Part shown: piece after piece, positions 7,813 to 16,858 of the stretch
Position numbering within the stretch: the stretch's first letter is position 1
Layout: each line of letters starts with the position of its first letter
Source of the DNA: Hymenobacter sp.
Lineage (GTDB): Bacteria > Bacteroidota > Bacteroidia > Cytophagales > Hymenobacteraceae
Length of the DNA stretch: 22,165 bases
Assembly: GCA_025362615.1 (NCBI GenBank)
Contig: JANYFQ010000124.1
Coordinates: 1-22,165, forward strand
Direction: 5' to 3'
The notes under the pieces: generated by a model
The model's input: only the letters and a program-made list of their open reading frames with translations
What the model was told of the DNA's origin: nothing
Databases searched by the model: none
Translations under genes and position numbers: made by a program

Positions 7813-7833
7813 CACTTCCTAACTCGCATTCCA

Positions 7834-8508
7834 ATGAAAAACCTGCCTCTTCTACTCGTTGCCGTCGCTGCTTTCTCGGTGGCCGCCTGCACCACGCCCG
7901 ACAGCACAACCGGCGCCGCCACCACCGACGGCAGCATGGTCGACGGAAAAATGGCCGACGGAGACGCCATGCCCAACAACGCTGACGGAAAAATGGCCTC
8001 AGATGGCACCGCCGCCACCGATAACCAAACGCCCGCAATTGTCGGCAAAGCCGACCCCGCCGGCCCCACCGGCCCCCACGCCACCGATGCCGAATTCATG
8101 ATGACCGCCGCGCACAGCGACCAAAACGAGATTCAGCAAAGCAAGATGGCCCTCGCCAAAGGCGTAACCGGCATGGCCAAAGAAATGGCCGACAAAATGA
8201 TAGCCGACCACACCAAATCCACGGCCGACCTCAAAGTTATTGCCGCCAAAAAAGGCGTGAAGCTACCCGCCGACATGGATGCCGAGCACAAGGCAATGGT
8301 GCCCGCCATGCAAAAAATGACCGGCAAAGAATTCGAGATGAAGTATTTGGCCCAAATGCAGGCCGACCACCATAAAACGGCCAACACGATGGCGGCCCAC
8401 GAAAAAATGACCCAAGACGCCGACCTGAAAGCATTCATCGGCAAAACCCTGCCGGTGGTGGAGCAACACCTGCAAATGGCTAACAAGGGTGCTGACATGA
8501 AGATGTAA
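7834..8508 (+). CDS. DUF4142 domain-containing lipoprotein
   Basis: A 224-residue lipoprotein with an N-terminal signal (MKNLPLLLVAVAAFSVAAC) ending in a lipobox with Cys19. Residues 20-80 form a low-complexity linker with repeated DGKMA motifs (VDGKMADG, ADGKMASDG). Residues ~84-218 match the DUF4142 ferritin-like helical domain: DAEFMMTAAHSDQNEIQQSK, ADKMIADHTKS, the Q/H-rich YLAQMQADHHKT and the closing LPVVEQHLQMA. Family members are thought to be periplasmic or outer-membrane stress-associated proteins, but their biochemical role is not established. The domain is rich in Met and His, compatible with metal binding (inference). I chose the ATG at 7834 because it gives the signal peptide directly; an upstream in-frame start at 7780 falls in the promoter. 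A strong hairpin terminator follows at 8569. Confidence 0.9.
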   Translation: MKNLPLLLVAVAAFSVAACTTPDSTTGAATTDGSMVDGKMADGDAMPNNADGKMASDGTAATDNQTPAIVGKADPAGPTGPHATDAEFMMTAAHSDQNEIQQSKMALAKGVTGMAKEMADKMIADHTKSTADLKVIAAKKGVKLPADMDAEHKAMVPAMQKMTGKEFEMKYLAQMQADHHKTANTMAAHEKMTQDADLKAFIGKTLPVVEQHLQMANKGADMKM

Positions 8509-8568
8509 CCGCAGATTATAACGGATTTAACGGATACGGGCCTGCGGGCCATGGTTGGCCGTTCGTTT

Positions 8569-8616
8569 AAAAAGCAGTGCCCCGAAATCGTTGCGATTTC
8601 GGGGCATTGCTTTTTT
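8569..8616. terminator. Strong bidirectional hairpin terminator
   Basis: A 22-base arm (8569-8590) pairs with 8594-8615 with a single G-T wobble and a three-base loop. The arm starts with five A and the other ends in T6, so it would terminate transcripts in both directions. On the plus strand it ends the DUF4142 gene; on the minus strand it ends the small ORF and remnant at 8638-9051. Confidence 0.85.
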
Positions 8617-8637
8617 GGGCTTGGGCTTGCAGGGCCA

Positions 8638-8730
8638 CTACGTTTGCTCCTGCTTTATGATGTCCAGGAGGTCGTTTTTGAGGATGTTGGCTTCTTCCGA
8701 CAAAATTCGGCAGCAAGGTAATTGACGCGC
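8638..8730 (-). pseudogene. Frameshifted 3' remnant of an unidentified gene
   Basis: Directly after the stop of the 106-residue ORF, the minus strand reads HERVNYLAAEFCR in one frame and, one base shifted, CRILSEEANILKNDLLDIIK ending QEQT and a stop at 8638-8640. The two frames join sensibly at the GAATTTTG run around 8700. The second part has the third-position G/C bias of host genes. No start codon gives a credible intact protein. It looks like the C-terminal end of a decayed gene, possibly the partner of the upstream small ORF. The family is not recognised, and the call rests on my own frame reading of a short stretch. Confidence 0.35.
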
Positions 8731-9051
8731 TCATGCAACGCGGACCCGTTGAACGCGGGAACTGGCCTTTTTAGCGTCTTCGTCCGCCAACTCCTGCCGT
8801 AGTTCCGCTAAAACTTCCCGAGCTGGCCGCCCTGTTATCTTCCCTGCCCGCAACAGCTTCACCTGCTCGATGCTGGTATGCATGGCTTCCAGTGAGATGC
8901 GAATGGTGTTGCCAATGTCATTATCTTCTTCGTCAAGGGCTTGGCTGATTTTGACGGGCTCATCTGCGGCTACGATAAGTTTGCGAAACTGCTGCCGGAT
9001 GCGCGGCGGCAGCACTTGGTACTGGGCGAAAAGAACCTGGGCGGTCGTCAT
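8731..9051 (-). CDS. Small antitoxin-sized hypothetical protein
   Basis: A 106-residue helical protein. The N-terminal part, TTAQVLFAQYQVLPPRIRQQFRKLI, resembles the openings of small antitoxin-like proteins in this phylum that begin with a membrane-free helix pair. The C-terminal part, GRPAREVLAELRQELADED, is charged and helical. I cannot assign a family with confidence. The ATG at 9051 is only 15 bases from the left end of the IS630 element, so the native promoter has been separated from it. A frameshifted remnant follows immediately at the 3' end, overlapping as ATGA. The gene may be a relic of a two-gene module. Expression could depend on read-out from the IS, whose transposase is transcribed toward it. 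Confidence 0.6.
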   Translation of the reverse strand: MTTAQVLFAQYQVLPPRIRQQFRKLIVAADEPVKISQALDEEDNDIGNTIRISLEAMHTSIEQVKLLRAGKITGRPAREVLAELRQELADEDAKKASSRVQRVRVA

Positions 9052-9072
9052 AACAAAGACTGCTTTAAGTAG

Positions 9073-9831
9073 TCAGCCAAAAGTAATGCGGTAGTCCTGT
9101 GTGCCAATGGCGCGCAGCAAGTCGGTGACGTGCTGGAGCAAGGTTTGGGGCGTTTGATAGGCCTCGGGCGTGAGCCAATAGTGTTTGCAAAAGCGCCAGA
9201 GGATTTCGATGCGGTTGAGTTCAGGGGAATACGGCGGCAAAAACAGCAGCGTTAAGCCCGCGGCCGCCCACGCCGACACTTGGGCTTTCCCCAGGTGGGC
9301 TTTGTGAATCGAGGCATTGTCGAGCACCAGCACGGTGGGCTGGGTCAGCTGGGCCACGAACTCGGCCACGGCCAGCACGAACAGCTCGGCGGTGAAGGCC
9401 GTGGCCGAAAGGATGGCCGTAAAGGCCTGGTGACCGGTCGTCTGCGGGTCGGCAGGTCGCCAAAATCCCAGCACCGAATAGCCCCCGCCGACCCCGCGTT
9501 CGGCCGGCAGGCACACGCAGGGCTGGCCGCGCACTTGCCAGGCGTAGGGCACCGGGGCCTGGCGCGAGAAGCGCACCTCGTCGACGCAGTAGACGGCCAG
9601 TTGGCCGGCCTGCTCGGCCCGGTGCAGGCCGGCCAAGTGCTGCCGGCAGGCGGCAAAGGCCGCCGGGTCGCGCTGGCGCTTGAGCGAGCGACGGGTGCGT
9701 TTCCAGCCGTAGCCGGCCCGGCGCAAGGCCCTTTTGAGCGTGCGCGGGCTCACGCGCAGGCCGCTGTCCTGCCAAAGGCGGGGCACGAGCCGGCGCACCT
9801 GCTGGCAAGCGGCGCCGACCCAGGCCACTAC
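9073..9831 (-). CDS. IS630 family transposase, DDE catalytic part (OrfB)
   Basis: This frame carries the DDE domain of the transposase, which cuts and joins DNA at TA targets. It begins in the -1 frame after the slippery site (VVAWVGAACQQVRRL). The helix-turn-helix 2 / linker segment is SGLRVSPRTLKRALRRAGY. The catalytic blocks follow: YCVDEVRFSRQ (first Asp), VLVLDNASIHKA (second Asp, with the DNxxxH signature of the family) and PPYSPELNRIEILW (catalytic Glu). The reading frame extends upstream antiparallel to the OrfA frame, but that part (Arg/Pro-rich) is a shadow of OrfA. The expected fusion product with OrfA is about 344 residues, the normal length of IS630 transposases. Confidence 0.9.
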   Translation of the reverse strand, partial: VVAWVGAACQQVRRLVPRLWQDSGLRVSPRTLKRALRRAGYGWKRTRRSLKRQRDPAAFAACRQHLAGLHRAEQAGQLAVYCVDEVRFSRQAPVPYAWQVRGQPCVCLPAERGVGGGYSVLGFWRPADPQTTGHQAFTAILSATAFTAELFVLAVAEFVAQLTQPTVLVLDNASIHKAHLGKAQVSAWAAAGLTLLFLPPYSPELNRIEILWRFCKHYWLTPEAYQTPQTLLQHVTDLLRAIGTQDYRITFG

Positions 9832-10106
9832 TTTTTTTGGGTGGCCGGGTCGATTTTGCGGGGGCGGCCCGCCCGCTGCCCTTCGGCCAGGGCGGCCACG
9901 CCGCCTTGGCCGAAGCGCGTGAGCCAGGCGCGCACCGTATCGCGGCCCACGGCGTAGGCGGCGGCTAGCTGGTCCAGACTCAGGCCGCGGCTGTGGCTGA
10001 GCACGGCCTGGGCCCGCTTGCGCTCCCGGGCATGCGCCCCCGTCGCGGCGGCCTGTTCCAGCGCTGGTTCCGCGCCAGCGGGCAGGAAAATAGGAGCGAG
10101 TTTCAT
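9828..10106 (-). CDS. IS630 family transposase, N-terminal HTH part (OrfA)
   Basis: A 92-residue frame encoding the N-terminal DNA-binding region of the transposase. ERKRAQAVLSHSRGLSLDQL, then AAAYAVGRDTVRAWLTRF, form the helix-turn-helix that recognises the terminal repeats. GRPRKID is the Arg-rich linker found in this family. The frame ends DPATQKK and a TAG stop directly after a run of seven A, at minus-strand positions 9838-9832 followed by G (9831). That sequence contains the heptamer A AAA AAG in the correct register for a -1 ribosomal frameshift into OrfB. The ATG at 10106 lies 38 bases inside the right end of the element. Confidence 0.88.
   Translation of the reverse strand: MKLAPIFLPAGAEPALEQAAATGAHARERKRAQAVLSHSRGLSLDQLAAAYAVGRDTVRAWLTRFGQGGVAALAEGQRAGRPRKIDPATQKK
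9831..9839 (-). promoter_or_regulatory. Programmed -1 frameshift site of the transposase
   Basis: The minus strand reads ACC CAA AAA AAG TAG in the OrfA frame. A slip of one base on A AAA AAG gives GTA GTG GCC TGG and so on in the OrfB frame. The stop directly after the slippery site and the intact downstream DDE frame fit recoding, rather than a random frameshift. Transcriptional slippage on A7 is an alternative. Confidence 0.75.
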
Positions 10107-10206
10107 GCCCCAAGATACTACTCGATTACTTTTGGCCGACTACTTAGTAAGCTGATTTATGTGGCAAACGCAAGTCTAATGAAGACCAAACAATGCCAAA
10201 AAAAGA

Positions 10207-10236
10207 GAGCGGACACCCGTTCAAGGGTGGCCGCTC
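10207..10236 (-). terminator. Orphan hairpin terminator, best on the minus strand
   Basis: GAGCGGACACCC (10207-10218) pairs with GGGTGGCCGCTC (10225-10236) with one mismatch around a six-base loop. Read on the minus strand, the stem is followed by TCTCTTTTTTTGG (10206-10194), a good U-tract. On the plus strand the T-run is broken. No minus-strand gene lies between it and uvrA except across the oppositely oriented Abi-like gene. It may therefore terminate transcripts running on from uvrA, or it may be a relic of the locus before rearrangement. Confidence 0.65.
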
Positions 10237-10263
10237 ATTTCTTTCACCCGGGTCCAAGGAGCT

Positions 10264-10271
10264 TATCTTTG
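10264..10271 (+). promoter_or_regulatory. -7 box of the Abi-like gene
   Basis: TATCTTTG fits the TAnnTTTG consensus exactly. It lies about 58 bases before the GTG start at 10330. A TTTC at 10242-10245, 18 bases upstream, is a weak -33 candidate. The box shows that the gene has its own promoter immediately after the orphan terminator. Confidence 0.5.
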
Positions 10272-10329
10272 CAGACTGTCCAGCTGGGTTAGCCGAGTAT
10301 TACACTGCAAAGTAACGCAAAAAAAGCCG

Positions 10330-11067
10330 GTGTTGTTTCCGTCCGCCGAAAAACTTTTATCTGCTGCCCGGTTGGCACCCTACAAACGTGCCGCATTGGG
10401 CAACGAGCAGGCTTACTTAGGCTTGTACCTGGACAATCTGCGTTTGGCCCGAAGTTTTTACCCTTCCTTGGCACTGCTTGAAGTTGCGTTTCGTAACAGC
10501 TTGCACGATGTGCTGACGGTGAGCCTGAACTCGGAAAATTGGATTTTGACTGAGCAAACGGGCTTTATGATGGCCGACAGCCTGACCTATTTCGACCGAC
10601 ACAAAGGTCAAATGGTTACCAATCAAAAGGCGCTGAACATGGTGAAGGAGGCCGTGCGGGAGTACAGGCAGCAGCGGAATTACGCCCCCGCATCGGGGGC
10701 GGCAATCATCGCAGAGCTGCCCTTTGGGTTCTGGACGTCCTTGTTCAGCAAAGCGTACTTTTTGCTGCTCGACAAAAATCCGTTGCGGGCCTTTCCGCAC
10801 CGGCCGCGTGGTACGACCTGGGAAGCTATTAATCAACAGCTTATTGCAGTCCGGAGGTTTCGCAACCGGGTGTATCACTACGAACCGTTGTGCTTTCAGC
10901 AGTCACCGGCCGCAGTCTTGTGCTTCAGTCAGCTTATCCAAATGCACCGCAGCATCGTGGAATTGTTGGGTTGGATAAGCCCGGAATTGCCAGCCTGGGC
11001 AGCGGAAACAGATTTGGTGCCCGAAACCTTGAAAAAGCTCCAAAAAAAGTACCCACTGGCTGTTTGA
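10330..11067 (+). CDS. Abi-like (abortive infection) HEPN-domain protein
   Basis: This 245-residue protein resembles the Abi_2/AbiD-AbiF group, whose members abort phage infection or act as toxins and contain a HEPN ribonuclease fold. Supporting segments are YLDNLRLARSFYPSLALLEVAF (residues ~33-54, split here by the first helix pair), ELPFGFWTSLFSKAY (the family's conserved PFGFW block), and RRFRNRVYHYEPL with the HEPN motif R-N-x-x-x-H, the predicted RNA-cleaving residues. Function as an RNase is inference from the motif. The start is GTG at 10330; no ATG is available upstream and no ribosome binding site is seen. A TATCTTTG promoter lies 58 bases upstream. The gene looks less G+C-rich than uvrA, consistent with acquisition. 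It converges with uvrA (10-base gap), and the IS630 element lies 185 bases upstream. Confidence 0.8.
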   Translation: MLFPSAEKLLSAARLAPYKRAALGNEQAYLGLYLDNLRLARSFYPSLALLEVAFRNSLHDVLTVSLNSENWILTEQTGFMMADSLTYFDRHKGQMVTNQKALNMVKEAVREYRQQRNYAPASGAAIIAELPFGFWTSLFSKAYFLLLDKNPLRAFPHRPRGTTWEAINQQLIAVRRFRNRVYHYEPLCFQQSPAAVLCFSQLIQMHRSIVELLGWISPELPAWAAETDLVPETLKKLQKKYPLAV

Positions 11068-11077
11068 AACCAGCACA

Positions 11078-14023
<2,946 letters not shown>

Positions 14024-14047
14024 TCGGAAGCGGGGCGGAGTAAGGTG

Positions 14048-14055
14048 CAAAGGTA
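14048..14055 (-). promoter_or_regulatory. -7 box of uvrA
   Basis: On the minus strand TACCTTTG matches TAnnTTTG exactly and lies 24 bases before the ATG at 14023. This supports the shorter uvrA start and a leader of under 20 bases. No clear -33 TTG and no LexA-type palindrome is seen around it. Confidence 0.6.
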
Positions 14056-14155
14056 CGGGCGGGGCATTTCGCTCACGGGTTTCGCACGGGGTTGGAAGAG
14101 TGAAAAGGAGTTTTGGGCGGAGTTGTTTCGGCTCCTTTGAAGGAGAGGCACACAT

Positions 14156-14378
14156 GGGGACGATTAGCGGGCAGGCGGCTGAAAAAAGCCGCCCGCCCGC
14201 GTCGCTTGGCTGGATGGGTTGGTGCTAAGTGCCTTATATGCAGCTATAAACCGAATGCAGCCATAACCCAAAAGTTGCCGCCTTACGTAAGGCGAAGCGT
14301 GAGATAGTTTCAAGTGCCAACCCACTTGGCACTTGGGGTTATTGAGAAATTTCTTCTGATTTTTGTGGCTTTCCCACG
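14156..14378. other. Intergenic region with three palindromes between uvrA and the PIG-L gene
   Basis: No coding sequence is apparent here. The region holds a 14-bp hairpin at 14167-14200 (GAAAAA loop, one wobble), a perfect 16-base palindrome CGCCTTACGTAAGGCG at 14279-14294, and a 9-bp hairpin CAAGTGCCA / TGGCACTTG at 14311-14335. None is followed by a proper U-tract. A weak -7 candidate, GATTTTTG (14358-14365), precedes the PIG-L ATG at 14379. The hairpins could belong to regulatory elements of the divergent genes or to a small RNA. Confidence 0.45.
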
Positions 14379-15119
14379 ATGGAAAACAACCAAGTAAAGC
14401 ACCCGGCGGCATTAAGCACCGAAAGCCTCGGCCCCACCTGCGTTATCATTCCGCATCCCGACGATGAGGCCCTGGGCTGCGGCGGTTTGCTGGCGCTGCT
14501 GCGGCTGGCCGGTCAGTCGGTTTCGGCGGTGCTTGTAAGCGACGGCAGTGCTTCGCATCCCAACTCAAAAGTCTTTTCGCCCGAGGCCCGACGGGCCGTG
14601 CGCGAGGGTGAGTTGCGCCACGCCCTCAGTGTTTTAGGCATCGACGACGAGCCCCTGCTGTTGCGTCTGCCCGATGGGGCCGTGCCCGCCGCGCCCGGCC
14701 AACCGGGCTTCGTGGAAGCGGCGGCCCGCCTCCACGAAGCCCTGCGCCAGCAGGAGCCTCAAACCCTGCTGCTGCCCTGGCGCCGCGACCCGCACCCCGA
14801 CCACCGCGCCAGCTACGCCCTGGCCCAGGCAGCCTGCGCGGGCCTGCCGCACCCGCCCCGGCAGCTCGAATACCTGGTGTGGGCCTGGGAACGCGCTGCC
14901 CCGGCCGACCTGCCCCAACCCGCCGATAAGGTGCAGGAGCTGCGCCTCGACATCGCCGCCGTGCTGCCCCAGAAGCTCCGCGCCCTGGCCGCGCACCGCT
15001 CGCAAATTGCCCCCGGCGTATTCACCGACGATGCCGAAGGGTTTTTGCTGCCCGCCGGGATGCTCGTCCGCTTTGAGCGACCCTATGAAATCTATTACGC
15101 CCCTGCCGACCGTGAATAA
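14379..15119 (+). CDS. PIG-L family deacetylase
   Basis: PIG-L (LmbE-like) proteins are zinc-dependent de-N-acetylases, usually removing acetyl groups from GlcNAc-containing molecules. The 246-residue protein carries the metal-binding motif PHPDDEALGCGG (His26, Asp29, with catalytic Asp28) and a second block WRRDPHPDHRASY (His139, His142), which supplies the third ligand. VLVSDGSASHPNS and EARRAVREGELRHALSVLG are typical of the family. No signal peptide is seen, so it acts in the cytoplasm. Its 3' end overlaps the start of a NodS-like methyltransferase, indicating a two-gene operon and a shared substrate. The natural substrate is unknown: a glycolipid, exopolysaccharide precursor or small thiol-type metabolite are all possible. 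Confidence 0.93.
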   Translation: MENNQVKHPAALSTESLGPTCVIIPHPDDEALGCGGLLALLRLAGQSVSAVLVSDGSASHPNSKVFSPEARRAVREGELRHALSVLGIDDEPLLLRLPDGAVPAAPGQPGFVEAAARLHEALRQQEPQTLLLPWRRDPHPDHRASYALAQAACAGLPHPPRQLEYLVWAWERAAPADLPQPADKVQELRLDIAAVLPQKLRALAAHRSQIAPGVFTDDAEGFLLPAGMLVRFERPYEIYYAPADRE

Positions 15120-15711
15120 GGACCAGCCCAACACCTTGCCCCCCGACTACTTTCGGGCCGTTTACCAAGCCAACGACGACCCCTGGAACTTCGCGGCCAG
15201 CCCCTACGAGCAGGCCAAGTACGCGGCTTCGCTGGCTGCCCTGCCGCAGGAGCAGTACGGCCGCGCCCTGGAAATCGGGTGCTCGATTGGGGTATTTACG
15301 GCCCAGCTTGCTCCTCGTTGCCAGCACCTGCTGGGGGTAGACGTGAGCGAGGCAGCCCTGGCCCAGGCCCGCGCCCGCTGCGCGGCTCTGCCGCAGGTAA
15401 AATTGCAAAAGATGACGCTGCCCGAGGATTTTCCGGCCGGGGAATTCGACCTCATCACCCTTTGCGAAGTAGGCTACTACTGGAGCCGCCCCGACCTGGC
15501 CCGCGCCGCCGCGCACCTCGAACGTGCCCTCGTGCCCGGCGGCCACCTGCTGCTGGTGCATTGGCTGCCAGCCGTGCATGACTACCCGCTGACGGGCGAC
15601 GAAGTACACGATTTTTTCCTGGCCCGCACCGCCACCAGCGGCCCCTGGCAACACCTGGGCGGCCACCGGGACGAGAAATACCGGCTCGACGTGCTGGTGC
15701 GGCGGGCGTAG
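15085..15711 (+). CDS. NodS-like SAM-dependent methyltransferase
   Basis: A class I methyltransferase of 208 residues from the ATG at 15085. The SAM-binding motif I is LEIGCSIGVFT (residues 62-72), with LGVDVSEAAL as motif II, FDLITLCEVGYYW as motif IV and LVPGGHLLLVHW as motif V. The N-terminal PPDYFRAVYQANDDPWNF, then PYEQAKYAASLAALP, is characteristic of the NodS family. In rhizobia, NodS N-methylates the free amine left by the deacetylase NodB. Start choice is open: the ATG overlaps the PIG-L gene by 35 bases, while an in-frame GTG at 15112 would overlap it by 8 and begins closer to the conserved region. Overlap with a deacetylase gene suggests that it methylates the deacetylated amine (inference). 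Confidence 0.88.
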   Translation: MKSITPLPTVNKDQPNTLPPDYFRAVYQANDDPWNFAASPYEQAKYAASLAALPQEQYGRALEIGCSIGVFTAQLAPRCQHLLGVDVSEAALAQARARCAALPQVKLQKMTLPEDFPAGEFDLITLCEVGYYWSRPDLARAAAHLERALVPGGHLLLVHWLPAVHDYPLTGDEVHDFFLARTATSGPWQHLGGHRDEKYRLDVLVRRA

Positions 15712-15852
15712 CGTCCGCCTTGGCACATAGCCGCCGGGGCTGGCACGGAGGGCCGCCGCTCGCTAAAATGAGGGTTGGCACGGATGGCGGCGCGTGGCGC
15801 TGGGGCAGTCCTTTGCGGTTGCTTAACGCCGTTCACTCAACCGCCGGTTTTT

Positions 15853-16647
15853 ATGAAATTAGCAGGCTATGCCCTCGGCATCTCGCTGGTGCTGAACTTG
15901 ATTATTCTGCCCATAACATTGCTGTTCGACGGGTTGGGCCTGAGCCGCATTCACCGCTACTGGGAAAACTACCACGGGAGTATGTCGTGGGCCACCTACC
16001 GCGTGACCCTGCGGCCGCTGAGCGCCCGGCCCGTGCCCGCGCCCGACCACTGGCTGCCGGTGCTGCGCTATGGCTTCAACCTCGAAAGCCGGGTGGGGCT
16101 GCGGACCCAGGTGTTGCAGTCGGAAATTCCGGCCGCCGACCTCGGCACGGTGCTCTACGACACCACGAATTTTGCGCCCTTCAGCCCCGACAGCGTGTAT
16201 TACGCCTGGGTGGGGCTGCGGGGCAACCACCTCTCGTTTCCGTTTGGTGCCCGGCCGGTGTTTGTCATCACCAACTACCAGGCCGCGCCCGCCGCCGGGG
16301 CCAGCGTGCCCGACTGGCCCGTGCAGGGGCAGTGGCGGCGGCCGTTGGTTGTGTATGCCTGGGCGGCCCTCACAACGTGGCTGTGGCTGCTGGCCGCCGC
16401 CATCGCCGTGAGCGCTTTGCCCGATTACCGCCGCCTGGCCGACCGCCTGGGGGCGCTGGGCCTGGTGATGGTGTTCGGGGCCGCCGCCGGCTACGTCGAT
16501 TGGCTAGACTACACCACCGGCGACGAATGGCCGATTTTCTGGCCGTTGGTGCTGCTGGCGCTGCTGGCGGGCTACGGGTATCAGCTCCAGCAGCCGCCCG
16601 AAAGCGAGGAGGGAAGCGAAGATGGGGAGGCTGTTTCGGATTTGTAA
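15853..16647 (+). CDS. Membrane protein of unknown function
   Basis: A 264-residue protein with one N-terminal transmembrane segment (about residues 5-25, GYALGISLVLNLIILPITLLF). An extracytoplasmic region of ~150 residues follows, then three hydrophobic segments near the C-terminus (about 163-180, 195-215 and 225-242), and an acidic tail (ESEEGSEDGEAVSDL). The central region has no motif I recognise. The ATG at 15853 was chosen because it leads directly into the membrane segment; a longer frame from 15775 is Arg/Ala-rich and unlikely. It follows the methyltransferase gene by 141 bases, in which I see no gene or clear promoter. A palindromic repeat element begins five bases after its stop codon. 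Confidence 0.7.
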   Translation: MKLAGYALGISLVLNLIILPITLLFDGLGLSRIHRYWENYHGSMSWATYRVTLRPLSARPVPAPDHWLPVLRYGFNLESRVGLRTQVLQSEIPAADLGTVLYDTTNFAPFSPDSVYYAWVGLRGNHLSFPFGARPVFVITNYQAAPAAGASVPDWPVQGQWRRPLVVYAWAALTTWLWLLAAAIAVSALPDYRRLADRLGALGLVMVFGAAAGYVDWLDYTTGDEWPIFWPLVLLALLAGYGYQLQQPPESEEGSEDGEAVSDL

Positions 16648-16652
16648 TAATC

Positions 16653-16858
16653 TTAGGACTTATGCACTCCACCCAACCGCGAAGCGGTGTCATGTTGGTA
16701 GTCAAGTAGTTTATAGAAATCCCAAACCGCGAAGCGGTGGCACCTGTCAAGGGCGGGAGGTGTCACCGCTTCGCGGTTTGGGACTGACCTTCATGCCGTT
16801 ACTACCAACATATTGCCGCTTCGCGGTTGGCAGGTTTCACCGAGTGCGTAAGTCCTAA
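16653..16858. repeat. 206-bp palindromic MITE-like element with four REP-like units
   Basis: Terminal inverted repeats TTAGGACTTATGCACTC (16653-16669) and GAGTGCGTAAGTCCTAA (16842-16858) differ at one base. Inside, the sequence is symmetrical: TGTTGGTAG (16694-16701 region) is mirrored by CTACCAACA (16802-16810), and GGTGGCACCT by AGGTGTCACC around the centre. Four copies of the small hairpin ACCGC-GAA-GCGGT occur at 16676, 16726, 16765 and 16815 (the last begins GCCGC), two in each orientation. ATC flanks both ends (16650-16652 and 16859-16861), a possible target duplication. No coding capacity is seen. It probably moves in trans or is an old REP-type repeat cluster. Confidence 0.75.

Larger units (their letters stand above)
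9068..10144 (-). mobile_element. Complete IS630-family insertion sequence
   Basis: The element is 1077 bp long. Its ends are inverted repeats beginning AGTAGTC[A/G]GCCAAAAGTAAT: left 9068-9087, right on the opposite strand 10144-10125, differing at one base. Weaker matching (GTAGT) continues to about 9095. It is flanked by the dinucleotide TA on both sides (9066-9067 and 10145-10146), the target duplication characteristic of IS630/Tc1-mariner elements. The transposase is encoded on the minus strand in two frames, and its stop codon (9073-9075) lies inside the left inverted repeat. The structure is intact, so it may still be mobile. It sits 15 bases upstream of the small ORF at 8731-9051. Confidence 0.93.

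Noticed and set aside
9840..10113. N-terminal Arg/Pro/Gly-rich part of the 346-residue minus-strand frame in the IS
   Set aside because: It overlaps the HTH-coding OrfA in another frame and has no family features. The DDE frame is reached by frameshift, not from this start.
10145..10329. Possible small plus-strand ORF (MKTKQCQKKRAD...) right of the IS
   Set aside because: It runs through the hairpin terminator and the TATCTTTG promoter box and has no protein-like composition.
10240..10330. tRNA or other structured RNA near the Abi promoter
   Set aside because: No cloverleaf, anticodon arm or TTCGA-type loop could be found; only the hairpin at 10207-10236 is clear.
14024..14155. Longer uvrA start at 14155
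   Set aside because: The extra 44 residues are not conserved, and the TACCTTTG promoter box lies inside them. The ATG at 14023 fits the promoter.
16670..16830. CRISPR-like repeats
   Set aside because: The four 13-base units are palindromic, occur in both orientations and have unequal spacing inside a larger inverted repeat; no cas gene is present.
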